Shown: positions 50,807 to 60,427, counted from the first letter of the stretch. The stretch: 64,000 bases of DNA from Verrucomicrobia subdivision 3 bacterium UBA693 (GCA_002298785.1 DBMR01000095.1:1-64000); one strand, 5' to 3'. The notes: generated by a model not told the origin, from the letters alone. Numbers and translations: made by a program.

Positions 50807-51436
50807 ATGTCCATTATTCGAGTTGCCATCGTCGAAGACAATGCCGCCGTGCGGGACAGCCTGACCCTGGTGCTGAACGGATCCCAGGGTTTCAAGTGCG
50901 TCTGTGCCTGTGCTTCCGCCAAAGAAGCCTTAAAGGCGATCCCGGTCATGAAGCCGGATGTGGTGCTGATGGATATCAACCTGCCCGACCGTTCCGGTAT
51001 CGAGTGCGTGCGGGTTCTCACCGACCAGATGCCCAAGCTCCTGATCATCATGCTCACCATTGAGGAGGACAGCCGCCGCGTGTTTGAGTCGCTTGAAGCC
51101 GGAGCCAACGGTTACCTGGTGAAGAACGTTTCGCCCGCCACCATTTTGGCCTCGATCGAAGAAGTGCACCGCGGGGGTTCCCCGATGTCCAGCCAGATTG
51201 CCCGACTGCTGGTGCAATCATTCCGTCGTCCCGCTAAAGCTACCGGTCCAGAGCTGAATCTCACGGAACGGGAGGAGGAGATTCTGCAACTCATTTCTCA
51301 AGGTTATCGAAACAAAGAAGCCGCGGATAAGCTTGGGATCAGCCCCCAAACCGTTGAGACGCACTTGCGCAACATCTATCACAAGCTGCATGTTCGCTCG
51401 CGCGCCGCGGCGGTTGCGCGGTTCCTGCAAAAATAG
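50807..51436 (+). CDS. NarL/LuxR-family response regulator
   Basis: A 209-residue DNA-binding regulator. The receiver domain (1-120) has IRVAIVEDN at the acidic pocket and the phosphoacceptor Asp56 in PDVVLMDINLPDRSG. The LuxR-type HTH (about 145-205) contains LTEREEEILQLISQGYRNKE and SPQTVETHLRNIYHKL. It lies 11 bp downstream of the HisKA_3 kinase and is almost certainly its partner. Its targets are unknown; the modular secreted protein and the flanking carbohydrate genes are candidates. Confidence 0.95.
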   Translation: MSIIRVAIVEDNAAVRDSLTLVLNGSQGFKCVCACASAKEALKAIPVMKPDVVLMDINLPDRSGIECVRVLTDQMPKLLIIMLTIEEDSRRVFESLEAGANGYLVKNVSPATILASIEEVHRGGSPMSSQIARLLVQSFRRPAKATGPELNLTEREEEILQLISQGYRNKEAADKLGISPQTVETHLRNIYHKLHVRSRAAAVARFLQK

Positions 51437-51516
51437 TGATGGCCCGGTCTTGCGCCGGGTGTCGGCTTGATAAGGGCGTGCGAATTTCAGATGCTGCCGG
51501 TGTCAGGCAGACGATT

Positions 51517-52896
51517 ATGCCCTATTCACCAGAGTTCATTGCAGATCTGCAAAAGGTGGTCTCGCCCGGGAATGTGCTTACCGGGAAGGAGGACCTGATT
51601 CCTTATTCTTTTGACGGCACCGCAGCGCTGCGGGAAATGCCGGGAGCGGTGGTATTTGCCACCACGACCCGGCAGGTAGTGGATGTCCTGGCCCTGGCGG
51701 CGCGCACCCGGACTCCCGTGGTGACGCGCGGCTCGGGGACAGGATTGAGCGGAGGAAGTCTGCCATCCCCGGGCGCGCTGGTGTTGTGCCTGGCGAAAAT
51801 GAACCGAATCCTGGAGGTGGATCGCGCCAACCTGACCATGCTCGTTGAAACCGGTGCCACCACGCAGGCCATTGCTGAAGCTGCTGGTGCGGTGGGCCTG
51901 TTCTACCCGCCTGATCCGGGTTCAATGAAGATCTCGACGATCGGTGGCAACGTGGCCGAGAATTCCGGAGGCCTGCGTGGCTTGAAATACGGCGTCACCC
52001 GTAACTACGTTATGGGGCTCGAAGTGGTGCTGCCCGACGGTGAGGTGCTTTGGACCGGGAATAAATGCGTTAAAGATGTCGCCGGCTATTCTCTGCGTGA
52101 CCTGTTCATCGGATCTGAAGGCACTTTGGGGATCATTACCAGGGTGCTGCTCAAACTGATCCCACCACCGGCGTGTAAACGCACGTTGGTGGCCACTTAC
52201 TCCCGGATGGATGAGGCGGCACAAACGGTTTCCGACATTATCGCCGCGAAGATCATCCCTTGCACCCTGGAGTTCCTGGATCGCACCACCATTCGCTGCG
52301 TGGAAGACTTTGCCAAGGTGGGTCTGCCGGATTGCGAAGCACTGTTGCTGATGGAAACCGACGGTCACCCGGCGCAGGTCGCCGAAGAAGTCTCGCGCAT
52401 GGAGCAGATAGCGCGTCAGAACGGCGCCCTGGAGGTGCGGGTGGCCCAGGATGACGCCGAAGCGAATCGGTTGGCCTCGGCACGTCGCAGCGCCTTTTCC
52501 GCCCTGGCCCGGGTAGCTCCAACCACCATTTTGGAGGATGCTACGGTGCCGCGGTCTGAACTGGCCCATATGATTCGGTTCGTGAATTCCGTCGCCAGCA
52601 AATACCAGCTTCGGATTGGCACCTTTGGCCACATGGGAGACGGTAATTTGCATCCAACTTTTCTTACTGATGAACAGAACGCTGGAGAAATGCATCGGGT
52701 AGAACAAGCGTTTGTAGAAATCTTCGAAGAAGCGATCCGGTTGGGCGGCACAATTACCGGCGAACATGGCATTGGCGTAGCCAAAAAGTCGTTTCTGCCG
52801 AAATTCGCCGGGGATGCGCAGATGAGGGTCATGCGGGAGTTGCGGCGAGTATTGGATCCACAGGGTCTGCTCAATCCCGGCAAGATGTTCGAGTGA
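51517..52896 (+). CDS. glcD: FAD-linked oxidase, glycolate oxidase subunit GlcD-like
   Basis: A 459-residue flavoprotein of the GlcD/D-lactate dehydrogenase (BBE) family. The FAD-binding PCMH domain has VVTRGSGTGLSGGSLPS and STIGGNVAENSGGLRGLKYG. The C-terminal part has RIGTFGHMGDGNLHPTF and TITGEHGIGVAKK, the family signatures. It probably oxidises glycolate or D-lactate and passes electrons to the iron-sulfur subunit encoded next. The ATG at 51517 gives a normal N-terminus; a longer frame from 51436 touches the regulator stop and adds atypical residues. A glcE homologue is missing. Confidence 0.92.
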   Translation: MPYSPEFIADLQKVVSPGNVLTGKEDLIPYSFDGTAALREMPGAVVFATTTRQVVDVLALAARTRTPVVTRGSGTGLSGGSLPSPGALVLCLAKMNRILEVDRANLTMLVETGATTQAIAEAAGAVGLFYPPDPGSMKISTIGGNVAENSGGLRGLKYGVTRNYVMGLEVVLPDGEVLWTGNKCVKDVAGYSLRDLFIGSEGTLGIITRVLLKLIPPPACKRTLVATYSRMDEAAQTVSDIIAAKIIPCTLEFLDRTTIRCVEDFAKVGLPDCEALLLMETDGHPAQVAEEVSRMEQIARQNGALEVRVAQDDAEANRLASARRSAFSALARVAPTTILEDATVPRSELAHMIRFVNSVASKYQLRIGTFGHMGDGNLHPTFLTDEQNAGEMHRVEQAFVEIFEEAIRLGGTITGEHGIGVAKKSFLPKFAGDAQMRVMRELRRVLDPQGLLNPGKMFE

Positions 52897-54263
52897 CCCT
52901 GTCGAGGAATTTTTCACCGATGCAAGGCTCTCTGAAATCCGCCTCGGCCGGTCGAGGTTCGTTCCTGAAGCACCTGGATTACTCGGTGGTGCAGCAATGC
53001 ATGCATTGCGGGCTGTGCCTGCCGACATGTCCAACTTACGACGCCACCAAGGTGGAACGGCATAGCCCGCGAGGACGCATTTCCCTGATGCGTGCTATTG
53101 CGGATGACCGGTTGGAGGTCAGCCCGGTGTTTGGCGAAGAGATGTACTATTGCCTGGGTTGCCTGGCCTGCATGACCGTCTGTCCAGCCGGAGTGAATTA
53201 CGCGGAGCTGTTTGAGCATGCGCGAGCCGAGGTGGAAGCCTCCGGCGTATTGAACCAACCCCGGCGCAACCTCATTCGGGCCCTGGCCATTCGCTGGTTA
53301 TTTATGGACCATGGCCGGCTCCAGCTATTGGGGGCCGGTTTGCGGCTTTATCAGCAACTTGGCCTTCAAACCTTCGTGCGCAAAAGCGGCGTGCTGCGCC
53401 TGTTGCCGAAGCGTCTGCAGGAGTTGGAAGCCATGACTCCCGATATTCAGCCGGCCTTCAGTGATGACCTCATTGCGCCGCTAACCCTCGCTCGTGGACC
53501 GCGCCGATTCCGTGTGGCTTTGCTCACCGGTTGTGCCCAGGACCTCATCTTTAGCGACATAAACCGTGATACCGTGGAAGTGCTGACGCGGAACGGTTGC
53601 GAAGTGGTCACTCCGCCTTCGCAATATTGTTGTGGCTCATTGCACGCTCACAATGGCGAGTGGGATCTTGCCGTTTCGCTCGCTCGGAAGCAGTTGCTGC
53701 AGTTTCCACCTGACGCTTTCGACGCTATTATCACTAATGCGGGCGGCTGCGGTTCACACCTCAAACACTATTCCCAATTCCTGGGAGATGACCCCGTGTT
53801 TGGTGACCGAGCCCGGCTCTGGGATTCGAAAGTGAAGGATATCCACGAATGGCTCATGCAGATTGGCGTTCAAGCTCCGGCGCCAAACGGGGCCTCCGCC
53901 GGGGAACTGACACGGCGCGAGACCGTCGTGACGTATCATGAATCCTGCCATTTGTCGCACGGACAAAAGATCACCGCGCAGCCGCGTCAGCTCTTGAAGC
54001 TGATTCCGGACATTAAAATCGTGGACTTGCCGGAAAGCGGTTGGTGCTGCGGTAGCGCCGGAGTTTACAATATCGTGCAGCCGGAGATGGCCAATCAGCT
54101 ATTAGCGCGCAAGCTCCAGCATGTGCGCTCGACTGGCGCAGACACGGTGGCTACCGGCAATCCGGGATGTCTCCTGCAATTGGTGAACGGCGCCAGGTCA
54201 CAGGGATGGAGCCTGCGCGTGGTGCATCCGATCACTTTGCTCGCGGAAGCCTACCGGCGTTGA
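52893..54263 (+). CDS. glcF: Iron-sulfur subunit, GlcF-like
   Basis: A 456-residue protein with two 4Fe-4S clusters and a heterodisulfide-reductase-type domain. The clusters are CMHCGLCLPTCPTYD and CLGCLACMTVCPAG. The C-terminal half has two CCG motifs, QYCCGSLHAHNGEWDLA and SGWCCGSAGVYNIVQPEMA. It accepts electrons from the GlcD-like flavoprotein. The GTG start at 52893 overlaps the glcD stop (GTGA); an ATG at 52920 preceded by GAGG is a credible alternative. It converges with the GH32 gene. Confidence 0.92.
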   Translation: MTLSRNFSPMQGSLKSASAGRGSFLKHLDYSVVQQCMHCGLCLPTCPTYDATKVERHSPRGRISLMRAIADDRLEVSPVFGEEMYYCLGCLACMTVCPAGVNYAELFEHARAEVEASGVLNQPRRNLIRALAIRWLFMDHGRLQLLGAGLRLYQQLGLQTFVRKSGVLRLLPKRLQELEAMTPDIQPAFSDDLIAPLTLARGPRRFRVALLTGCAQDLIFSDINRDTVEVLTRNGCEVVTPPSQYCCGSLHAHNGEWDLAVSLARKQLLQFPPDAFDAIITNAGGCGSHLKHYSQFLGDDPVFGDRARLWDSKVKDIHEWLMQIGVQAPAPNGASAGELTRRETVVTYHESCHLSHGQKITAQPRQLLKLIPDIKIVDLPESGWCCGSAGVYNIVQPEMANQLLARKLQHVRSTGADTVATGNPGCLLQLVNGARSQGWSLRVVHPITLLAEAYRR

Positions 54264-54342
54264 GCCCTTTGGCATGGGGCTCAGCTGAGCGAGCGAAGGC
54301 AATTCCGCTTCGGCCCGGCAATTGGGGAAGCAGTCATCCGTC

Positions 54343-56559
54343 CTAATAGGGATTTGAAGGTGCCATTTCCCAGGCTGCGAGCTTTGATATGTGAGCGGGC
54401 CCGCCACGGGTGAACAACGCCAATCCGACACTGTCGCGACGGGAAGGATAAATGCGTCGCATCACGGCCTGGCGCCCGTTGGCAAACACTTCCACTACCG
54501 ATTTATCAACAAACACCCGTAGCTGCAGCGGTTCGTCAGATTTCAACGCCAGGGGCCCAGCCTCGATGCTCTTCGGCCCGGTCCGCAAGCTGGACTTGCG
54601 GGTGTCGACTTTGAGCATTTTCTCCGCGGCGTCGTAGTAGATCACGGTTTGCTCTTCTCCCGCCGGGGAACAACATACCTTTAGCCCAAATTGCTGCGCA
54701 CTGGCGGCGGTCATGGTCAAATCCACTTCCAGACAGTGACCCGAGATTTCCTCCAATTTCATATCCGTGTCAGCCTTGAGATCGAGGCTCGCCTTTTGCT
54801 TTCCGTTGTAGCGGAGGCTCTCAATTTCCACCGGCGGATTCATGAGGAGGGCTCCCTCGGCGCTGAGCGACAAGACCCGGGGCAGGCTCATGGTACCAGA
54901 CCATCCGAAGCTGGCGCGTTTTTTAAATCCTGGCCCGTCGAAGATCCACGCCCACATAATCCTGCGGCCTTTTTCATCCAGCAGGCTTTCTGGGGCGAAG
55001 AAGGAATTGTCCACCCAACTCATTTTCTCGTGAAACGTTGGATGGAACTGCTCATCTTCCCAATCGCCGAGGTAATACCGGCATCCGAGCCGATGGCTGA
55101 TGCACAAGAGCATTCGCCGGTTCCCGAGCTGAAAGAAGTCTGCGCAGGACACATCCTCGTTGATCGAAACTCCGGAAACGGCGTTGGCCATGAGATCCCC
55201 GACATATTTCCATTCTCCGGCGAGGCTTGGGGCTTTGGCGATGGCCGGACGTTCGCCCCCGAAAATGGCGTAGTAATTCCCATTTTCCACCCAGCCAAAA
55301 GGGTCCCACGATCGGTATTTATCGTGAAAAGGATCTCCGGGCTGGGTTTTCGGGGTGATGGGATTCGAGTCGAGCTTCCGCCATTGATTTAGCTCGTCAT
55401 CCACAGCCACGGCCATGGCATTTCCCTGGCCGACCTGGTGATAGCACATGGTGGGGCGACCCTCCTTATTGATGAAGCAATTTCCGCTGAACATCCCGGA
55501 GATCAAGCCGGTGGGATGATGCCGCCAATGGAACAAGTCGGTGCTCGAGACGTGGCCCCAATTGTGACCGCGTTCGTCCTGGAAAATGTAAAATAGATGG
55601 TAGCGACCCTTCCAGTAGATGGCGCCATTGGGATCGAATGGCATCGCCTGGCCTTCCGGAATGACGAAGTGATAGGCGGCGCGATACGGATCTGCCAGTA
55701 GCTGTTCCCGCACGTGGCGGGATGCCGAAATATCTGTGGCCGAAATCAACGGCGTCACCGCTGGAGCTACGCAGGCCAGATCATCGGCAGTGGCGGCGGC
55801 AAAGAGCGATCCGGTTTCGCCATCCAGAAAGAGTTTGCCGTCCTCCAGTTTGGCGCCTCCCACCAGCTTTATGGCCAGAAAGCGTCCCATGCGTTCCTCT
55901 GCTTTTGGATTATCAAAGGTCCACCAGGCCCAGGGTTTCGGATCCGACAATTCGTTGGGTTTCAGAGCTGCAATTTGCTCCGGTGACAGCGCTCGATCAT
56001 AAATGCGCGCATCGTCGATCACCCCTGCGAAATGGGCTTCGTCATTCTGATCGAGATGTCTCATCCCGATCAGAACAACACTTTGCGGTCCAAATTCCTG
56101 GGCTGGATTCGCGGTCGTATATCGGGCGAAGGACTGTCCATTGCGGAATATGGTGACCTCACGGTCGCGGTAGGTGATGGCAATTTGGACGAACGACTTG
56201 GCGTCCGCGGTTTCTTCCGGCCATTGAGTCTGTGAGGGCAGGGTGCGGCGATGAAAATCACTTCCTGGCATCCAGCGTCTGGCAGTTAATTCACCAAAAA
56301 TGATGCCGTCAAAATGGGAATCGAAATCATCAAGCGTCAACGCGCTGCCGCCTCGTTGAGTTAGATCTGCCGGGGCAACCCAGACCACCAGGGTCTTATC
56401 GTGCAGTGGAGCGAGGGCGTTTGCCGACGCGGAGAATTGGTCACTTTTAGCCCCAGGTTCGATAATTTGTAGATTGGTAGAGTCTGGTTCGGTCGCGGCC
56501 ACGGTGCCAATTGCCGTGAACAGCAGGAGCGCCATGGCTGGGAGCATAAAGGGTTTCAT
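54343..56559 (-). CDS. LamG-GH32 fructan hydrolase-like secreted protein
   Basis: A 738-residue secreted protein with a signal peptide (ATG at 56559, MKPFMLPAMALLLFTAIGTV). A LamG-like domain with GVIDDARIYDRALSPEQIAA (about residues 40-240) precedes a GH32 five-bladed propeller (about 280-590) and the GH32 beta-sandwich (DKSVVEVFANGRQAVMRRIY). FDPNG carries the nucleophile Asp309 and YRSWDPFGW has Asp419 of the RDP-type motif. The third motif reads NEDVSCADFF; the classical ECP Glu aligns with Ser471, with Glu468 three residues earlier. Activity on fructans is therefore likely but not certain. It lies 60 bp downstream of the Tat-exported gene on the same strand. Confidence 0.82.
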   Translation of the reverse strand: MKPFMLPAMALLLFTAIGTVAATEPDSTNLQIIEPGAKSDQFSASANALAPLHDKTLVVWVAPADLTQRGGSALTLDDFDSHFDGIIFGELTARRWMPGSDFHRRTLPSQTQWPEETADAKSFVQIAITYRDREVTIFRNGQSFARYTTANPAQEFGPQSVVLIGMRHLDQNDEAHFAGVIDDARIYDRALSPEQIAALKPNELSDPKPWAWWTFDNPKAEERMGRFLAIKLVGGAKLEDGKLFLDGETGSLFAAATADDLACVAPAVTPLISATDISASRHVREQLLADPYRAAYHFVIPEGQAMPFDPNGAIYWKGRYHLFYIFQDERGHNWGHVSSTDLFHWRHHPTGLISGMFSGNCFINKEGRPTMCYHQVGQGNAMAVAVDDELNQWRKLDSNPITPKTQPGDPFHDKYRSWDPFGWVENGNYYAIFGGERPAIAKAPSLAGEWKYVGDLMANAVSGVSINEDVSCADFFQLGNRRMLLCISHRLGCRYYLGDWEDEQFHPTFHEKMSWVDNSFFAPESLLDEKGRRIMWAWIFDGPGFKKRASFGWSGTMSLPRVLSLSAEGALLMNPPVEIESLRYNGKQKASLDLKADTDMKLEEISGHCLEVDLTMTAASAQQFGLKVCCSPAGEEQTVIYYDAAEKMLKVDTRKSSLRTGPKSIEAGPLALKSDEPLQLRVFVDKSVVEVFANGRQAVMRRIYPSRRDSVGLALFTRGGPAHISKLAAWEMAPSNPY

Positions 56560-56619
56560 AGGGTGACGGTGTTTCTTCAAGTTGCAGAAGGTGCGGCGGA
56601 AACTCAAGGCCAGCTCGCT

Positions 56620-58038
56620 CTACCGCGAAAGGCCCTGTAATACCGCCAGGGGCAGGGTAACGGAGGTCATGTAGACCGGGTTTTGGGCTCCAGCCAGGTT
56701 GATTCCAAAGCATTCCCAAGGCGCGCGCCGATCCTGGAGACGGAAATCTCCTGTGCGCAAATGTTGGAGGTAACGGTCGCACACCTCGCGGGCGAGAGTT
56801 GGTTCGGTGTCATGCAGGGCTTCGATCAGCCATCCGGTAGGAGTGTGCCAAAATGCTCCACTCTGATAGGTGTTGACCGGACCTCCACCGGATTCCCAGC
56901 ATTGATCAACGCGGTAGTAGCGATCGGAAGGCACGTGGCGTACGGCGCCTTGGTATTCGATGGTGTTACCAGGGGTGCGGACCGCTGCCGCCACTGTTTT
57001 TCGAGCTAGTTTCGCCGCTCGAGTCGGAAGGACTTTCAGATGCAGAGCAAATAAAGTCGCCCACACGTCGGGTTGTCTGCCGACTTCCGTGGCTGCCAGC
57101 AACCAGCCGTCGCGCTTGAACGGGTCGCCAAAAAGCGTTACCAGGTTCGCGGCAATCTGACGTGCGATTTTCGCGTATCGTTCGGACGATCGGGCCCGGC
57201 GCATTGCGCGGCATAGTTCCGCCAATTGGCACGCCGCGCGGTAACGCAGCAAAGTGGAAAACGACAGGGCGCCCAATAGGTAAACCGAATCCTGGAATCC
57301 GAAGCCGACGGCGCGACGTTCCCGGGTGGTGATGGCGGCACCGGAATTTGGGTCGCAGGCTGGTGAAGCGAAGGCCTTTTCCAGCCGCTCCAGCAAGCTG
57401 AGTCCACCTATCACTTCCTCCAGCACTCCAGTATTTGCTCCATCCCGCCAAAGTGCATAGGCGATGTGGATAAAGTAATAGTGATCATCGATGGGCGGCA
57501 GCGGTCCCCAGGGAGAAGCTCCTTGGTCGTCACCGGAGGAATAGGTGCCCGGGTAAAACACGGCCCCGCCGGCGAGATTAATGTGGTCGGGAATGGCAAA
57601 CTGCGGAATGATGGCTCCGCTGGGCAGGCGCCGCTCATTGTCGCCATTTTGACATCGGGCGATCAATCGGAGTTGGGGCAGGATTTCTGTGGGACCAATC
57701 AGCCCGCAATCCAAGGACATCGCAAAGTCGCGCACCCACAGTGCTGGATAGTTGCCGCCAGGACTGATCAAGGTGATCCCGGTGGCATTTGGTCCGGTTC
57801 CACCGCGCGATTTGCCTGCGGGGATTCGGGCGGACTCAATCGTTGCGGAGGCCAGCTCTTTCAAAAAGGTTAAGGAAGCCGGATCGATGGGTTTGATCGC
57901 TCTCGGCGCCGCAACGGCGTTGGAAATAAGCCCACCACTCAAAGGAGTCAAAGCGGTTGCGGTTGCCAGGCAGACGCTGCGGTGGAGAAAAGTCCGGCGC
58001 GAGACTCGCCACGGGTGGGAGGAATCGGCGTGAGGCAT
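56620..58038 (-). CDS. Tat-exported six-hairpin-type glycosidase-like protein
   Basis: A 472-residue protein with a twin-arginine signal (WRVSRRTFLHRSVCLATATA). The rest is alpha-helical, with blocks ALWVRDFAMSLDCGLIGPTE, DDHYYFIHIAYALWRDGA, FGFQDSVYLLGALSFSTLLR, YRVDQCWESGGGPVNTYQSG and FWHTPTGWLIEALH, which suggest an (alpha/alpha)6-barrel glycosidase. I cannot assign a GH family. It is upstream of, and probably cotranscribed with, the GH32 gene, so the pair may attack one glycan. It is divergent from a polytopic membrane protein. Confidence 0.72.
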   Translation of the reverse strand: MPHADSSHPWRVSRRTFLHRSVCLATATALTPLSGGLISNAVAAPRAIKPIDPASLTFLKELASATIESARIPAGKSRGGTGPNATGITLISPGGNYPALWVRDFAMSLDCGLIGPTEILPQLRLIARCQNGDNERRLPSGAIIPQFAIPDHINLAGGAVFYPGTYSSGDDQGASPWGPLPPIDDHYYFIHIAYALWRDGANTGVLEEVIGGLSLLERLEKAFASPACDPNSGAAITTRERRAVGFGFQDSVYLLGALSFSTLLRYRAACQLAELCRAMRRARSSERYAKIARQIAANLVTLFGDPFKRDGWLLAATEVGRQPDVWATLFALHLKVLPTRAAKLARKTVAAAVRTPGNTIEYQGAVRHVPSDRYYRVDQCWESGGGPVNTYQSGAFWHTPTGWLIEALHDTEPTLAREVCDRYLQHLRTGDFRLQDRRAPWECFGINLAGAQNPVYMTSVTLPLAVLQGLSR

Positions 58039-58384
58039 ACGAGTGGTTTATGGGACCATTGAGAATCAATCTGCGATCAATCGGATTTGGCTCTGCACAG
58101 GCGATGGAAGAAAATCCTCCCCAATTGACAACGGAGAACGGGAGGTTTTCATAGTCTCGAAGGCTAACAATTCAGAGACTTGGAGGCCAGTTGTCTTTGG
58201 CATTCGGTAAGGCAGTTTCCTGGCTTGCTCACGGCGTTTGCGTTGCTTCGATTGAGGTGTCAAATCAACCCAAAGCGGGGAGGAATGTGTGGGCTTGTCC
58301 TAGGGAAACAACTCCCTAGAATCGCCGCATGTCCAGCCCGATCCGGTATGAAAAGTGCAGCTTTGATTGCTGTACTCATCTGCA
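58039..58384. other. Divergent intergenic region with a short inverted repeat
   Basis: About 345 bp with no gene. It holds a TTGACA (58125-58130) whose -10 is poor, and a perfect 7-bp inverted repeat, CTAGGGA (58300-58306) and TCCCTAG (58313-58319), with a 6-nt spacer 66 bp before the membrane protein start. The latter may be an operator. Confidence 0.4.
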
Positions 58385-60427
58385 ATGACCATGAAACCTC
58401 CATCATTCAGGGTGTCGTCCGTGGTGTTGATCCTGTTGTCCTTATCAATTGGGTGGGGCATCCGTGGCAATTACGGACATGAGTATGGCGCCATGATTGC
58501 AGGAGCCTTGGCTGGCATGGCTGCGGCGCTGATGTCCGGGCGTGAGGACTGGAGGCAGCGGCTCCCTTACTTTGCATTTTTCGGCGCGTTGGGCTGGGGG
58601 TTTGGTGGATCCATTGCGTACATGCATCCTCCCAGTTACACCGAGACCGGGCACCTCCCCACACAGTTATTCGGTTTTTTTGCCACCTATTTCGAGGCCT
58701 TCCTTTGGGCGGGCATTGGCGGTGCCGCAACGGCTTATGCGGCGGTGGAGGATCGGGACAAACTGACTTCCATCTTTCGGCCGTTGCTCTGGGTTTTTGC
58801 GTTCTGGGGCCTCCAGTATGCACTCCAAGACACCCCGTTCGACTTGCAGCGGCGTTTGTTCCAGGCGGAGGGAGCCGATCGGACCTGGTTCCGGCAACGA
58901 GACCCGCTCTACTGGCTCGACAGCGAATGGCTGGAGGCTTGCTATGCCCTGGCGGCCTTGTGCCTCTTTGATCTTTGGGATCGGCGTTTCAGCAAAGTAG
59001 CCGTGCTTGCGGGTTTGGGAACCCTCGGCGCCGCGGTTGGATTCGGGGTGCAGCGGATGTTGGCTGCCACCGGATGGGACAAGGTGTTGGTGGGCGCGCT
59101 GGTCCATCCCCAGGGCGACCTGACCTTGCTTGACAGCATCACGGGGGCACCTCGGTTTGCGGCTAATGACCTGGTGACAAATTGGCCGGCGTTTTTTGCG
59201 CACCATGGTGATCAACTCGGCTGGGTTTTTGGCGCGATTCTGGGTGTGGCAATCTATTCCTACATTTATGGGGCATGGCGATCGGGGTCGGGACTGCTGA
59301 TTCGAATGGCGGTTTGGAGCATGGCTATCTTCCTGGTCGGCCCGGTCCTGTTATCCAATCTGCCATTTTTTCAAGCTTACGGCGGCTTCCGGCTGACCCC
59401 GCCGCGAGGCGATAGCTGGGCCAATATTCTTGGCTGCATGATTGGATTGCTGCTGTATTTTCGCAGCACGGGTCAGAAGCCAGTGATATTTGCGACCTTG
59501 CTCTCCGGCGCTTTTGGGGGATTGGCGCTCACGACCGCGCAATTCGTAAAGGTCTTGTGTTATTCTCCCGGGAATCCGCGGCTCACGGAAAACCCGTTGG
59601 TTATCCAGGCCTGGCAGCACTGGCGGAGCGCCAACTGGCACAGCCTCGTTTTGGAACAATTCGCGGGCGTACTTTACGGCCTGGCAATCGTGGTGCCGAT
59701 TGGGCTGCTGGCCACCCGTTTGCCGGTGCGACGCGAGGAACCTCGGACGAGGCCTTGGACCGAGATCTTGGCAGTCGTCTTTGTTTTCAACATTCTCAGC
59801 TACCTGAACATCGTTAAGAATATTGAGGATTGGACCGCCGTCCGAAAGGTGGTGGCCGGCGGTGCCGAGGGGACTTTTAGATCGGTGGATGAAGTTCTCC
59901 GTGCGCCTTTATTTGACAGCATTCAATGGTCCGCATGGACCTGGTTTACGCTGATGTGGCTGGCCTTCGCCTTGGCCACGGTTTGGGTGCTCATTCGGCA
60001 TCGTCGTTGTCCAGTCGCCATGCTGCCGACGACATGGCTGGGCAAGGGGCAGCTCCTATACCTCATGTTTCTCTGGCTGATGGTGATCGCAAATTTCTCC
60101 AAAGCGCTGGTGGCGTTTTCAGATAACCGCATTGCGACGGAGGGAACGATTATGTTCAACGCGCTGGTTTGCACGGTAATCCTGCTGGGCTGGGCGCGAC
60201 CCGGAGACGAAACCCCGGCGATTCGGGAGGCTGATTTCAGTAAGTTCATCCGTAAAGCCGCTGCATTTGCCTTAATCCTACTGGTGGCTACGACCACGCT
60301 CTATACCACCGGGATTCGCTGTCTTTATGGTGATGCCTCAACTGGTTGGGGTGGCAACAACCTGCGGTTTGGTCCCAACGCGGATTGGAGGGTCAAACCG
60401 TTGCTAAAGTCATTGCAGCACAAGTGA
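58385..60427 (+). CDS. Polytopic membrane protein of unknown function
   Basis: A 680-residue protein with about 14 to 16 hydrophobic segments. The first motif is striking: LSIGWGIRGNYGHEYGAMIA, then GALGWGFGGSIAYMHPPSYT. Later blocks include RLTPPRGDSWANILGCMIGL and a closing WGGNNLRFGPNADWRVKP in a non-hydrophobic tail. I do not recognise a transporter family. Its setting beside glycosidase genes suggests a role in glycan handling or transport of sugars, which is inference only. It is divergent from a Tat-exported glycosidase-like gene and convergent with a GH31 gene. The ATG at 58385 is used; another Met lies two codons downstream. Confidence 0.75.
   Translation: MTMKPPSFRVSSVVLILLSLSIGWGIRGNYGHEYGAMIAGALAGMAAALMSGREDWRQRLPYFAFFGALGWGFGGSIAYMHPPSYTETGHLPTQLFGFFATYFEAFLWAGIGGAATAYAAVEDRDKLTSIFRPLLWVFAFWGLQYALQDTPFDLQRRLFQAEGADRTWFRQRDPLYWLDSEWLEACYALAALCLFDLWDRRFSKVAVLAGLGTLGAAVGFGVQRMLAATGWDKVLVGALVHPQGDLTLLDSITGAPRFAANDLVTNWPAFFAHHGDQLGWVFGAILGVAIYSYIYGAWRSGSGLLIRMAVWSMAIFLVGPVLLSNLPFFQAYGGFRLTPPRGDSWANILGCMIGLLLYFRSTGQKPVIFATLLSGAFGGLALTTAQFVKVLCYSPGNPRLTENPLVIQAWQHWRSANWHSLVLEQFAGVLYGLAIVVPIGLLATRLPVRREEPRTRPWTEILAVVFVFNILSYLNIVKNIEDWTAVRKVVAGGAEGTFRSVDEVLRAPLFDSIQWSAWTWFTLMWLAFALATVWVLIRHRRCPVAMLPTTWLGKGQLLYLMFLWLMVIANFSKALVAFSDNRIATEGTIMFNALVCTVILLGWARPGDETPAIREADFSKFIRKAAAFALILLVATTTLYTTGIRCLYGDASTGWGGNNLRFGPNADWRVKPLLKSLQHK

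Noticed and set aside
51922..53034. A 370-codon minus-strand frame across the glcD/glcF junction
   Set aside because: Antisense shadow of two genes with strong family motifs.
54279..54290. Perfect 12-bp palindrome GCTCAGCTGAGC between glcF and GH32
   Set aside because: No loop and no T-run, so it is not a hairpin terminator; it is short enough to be chance.
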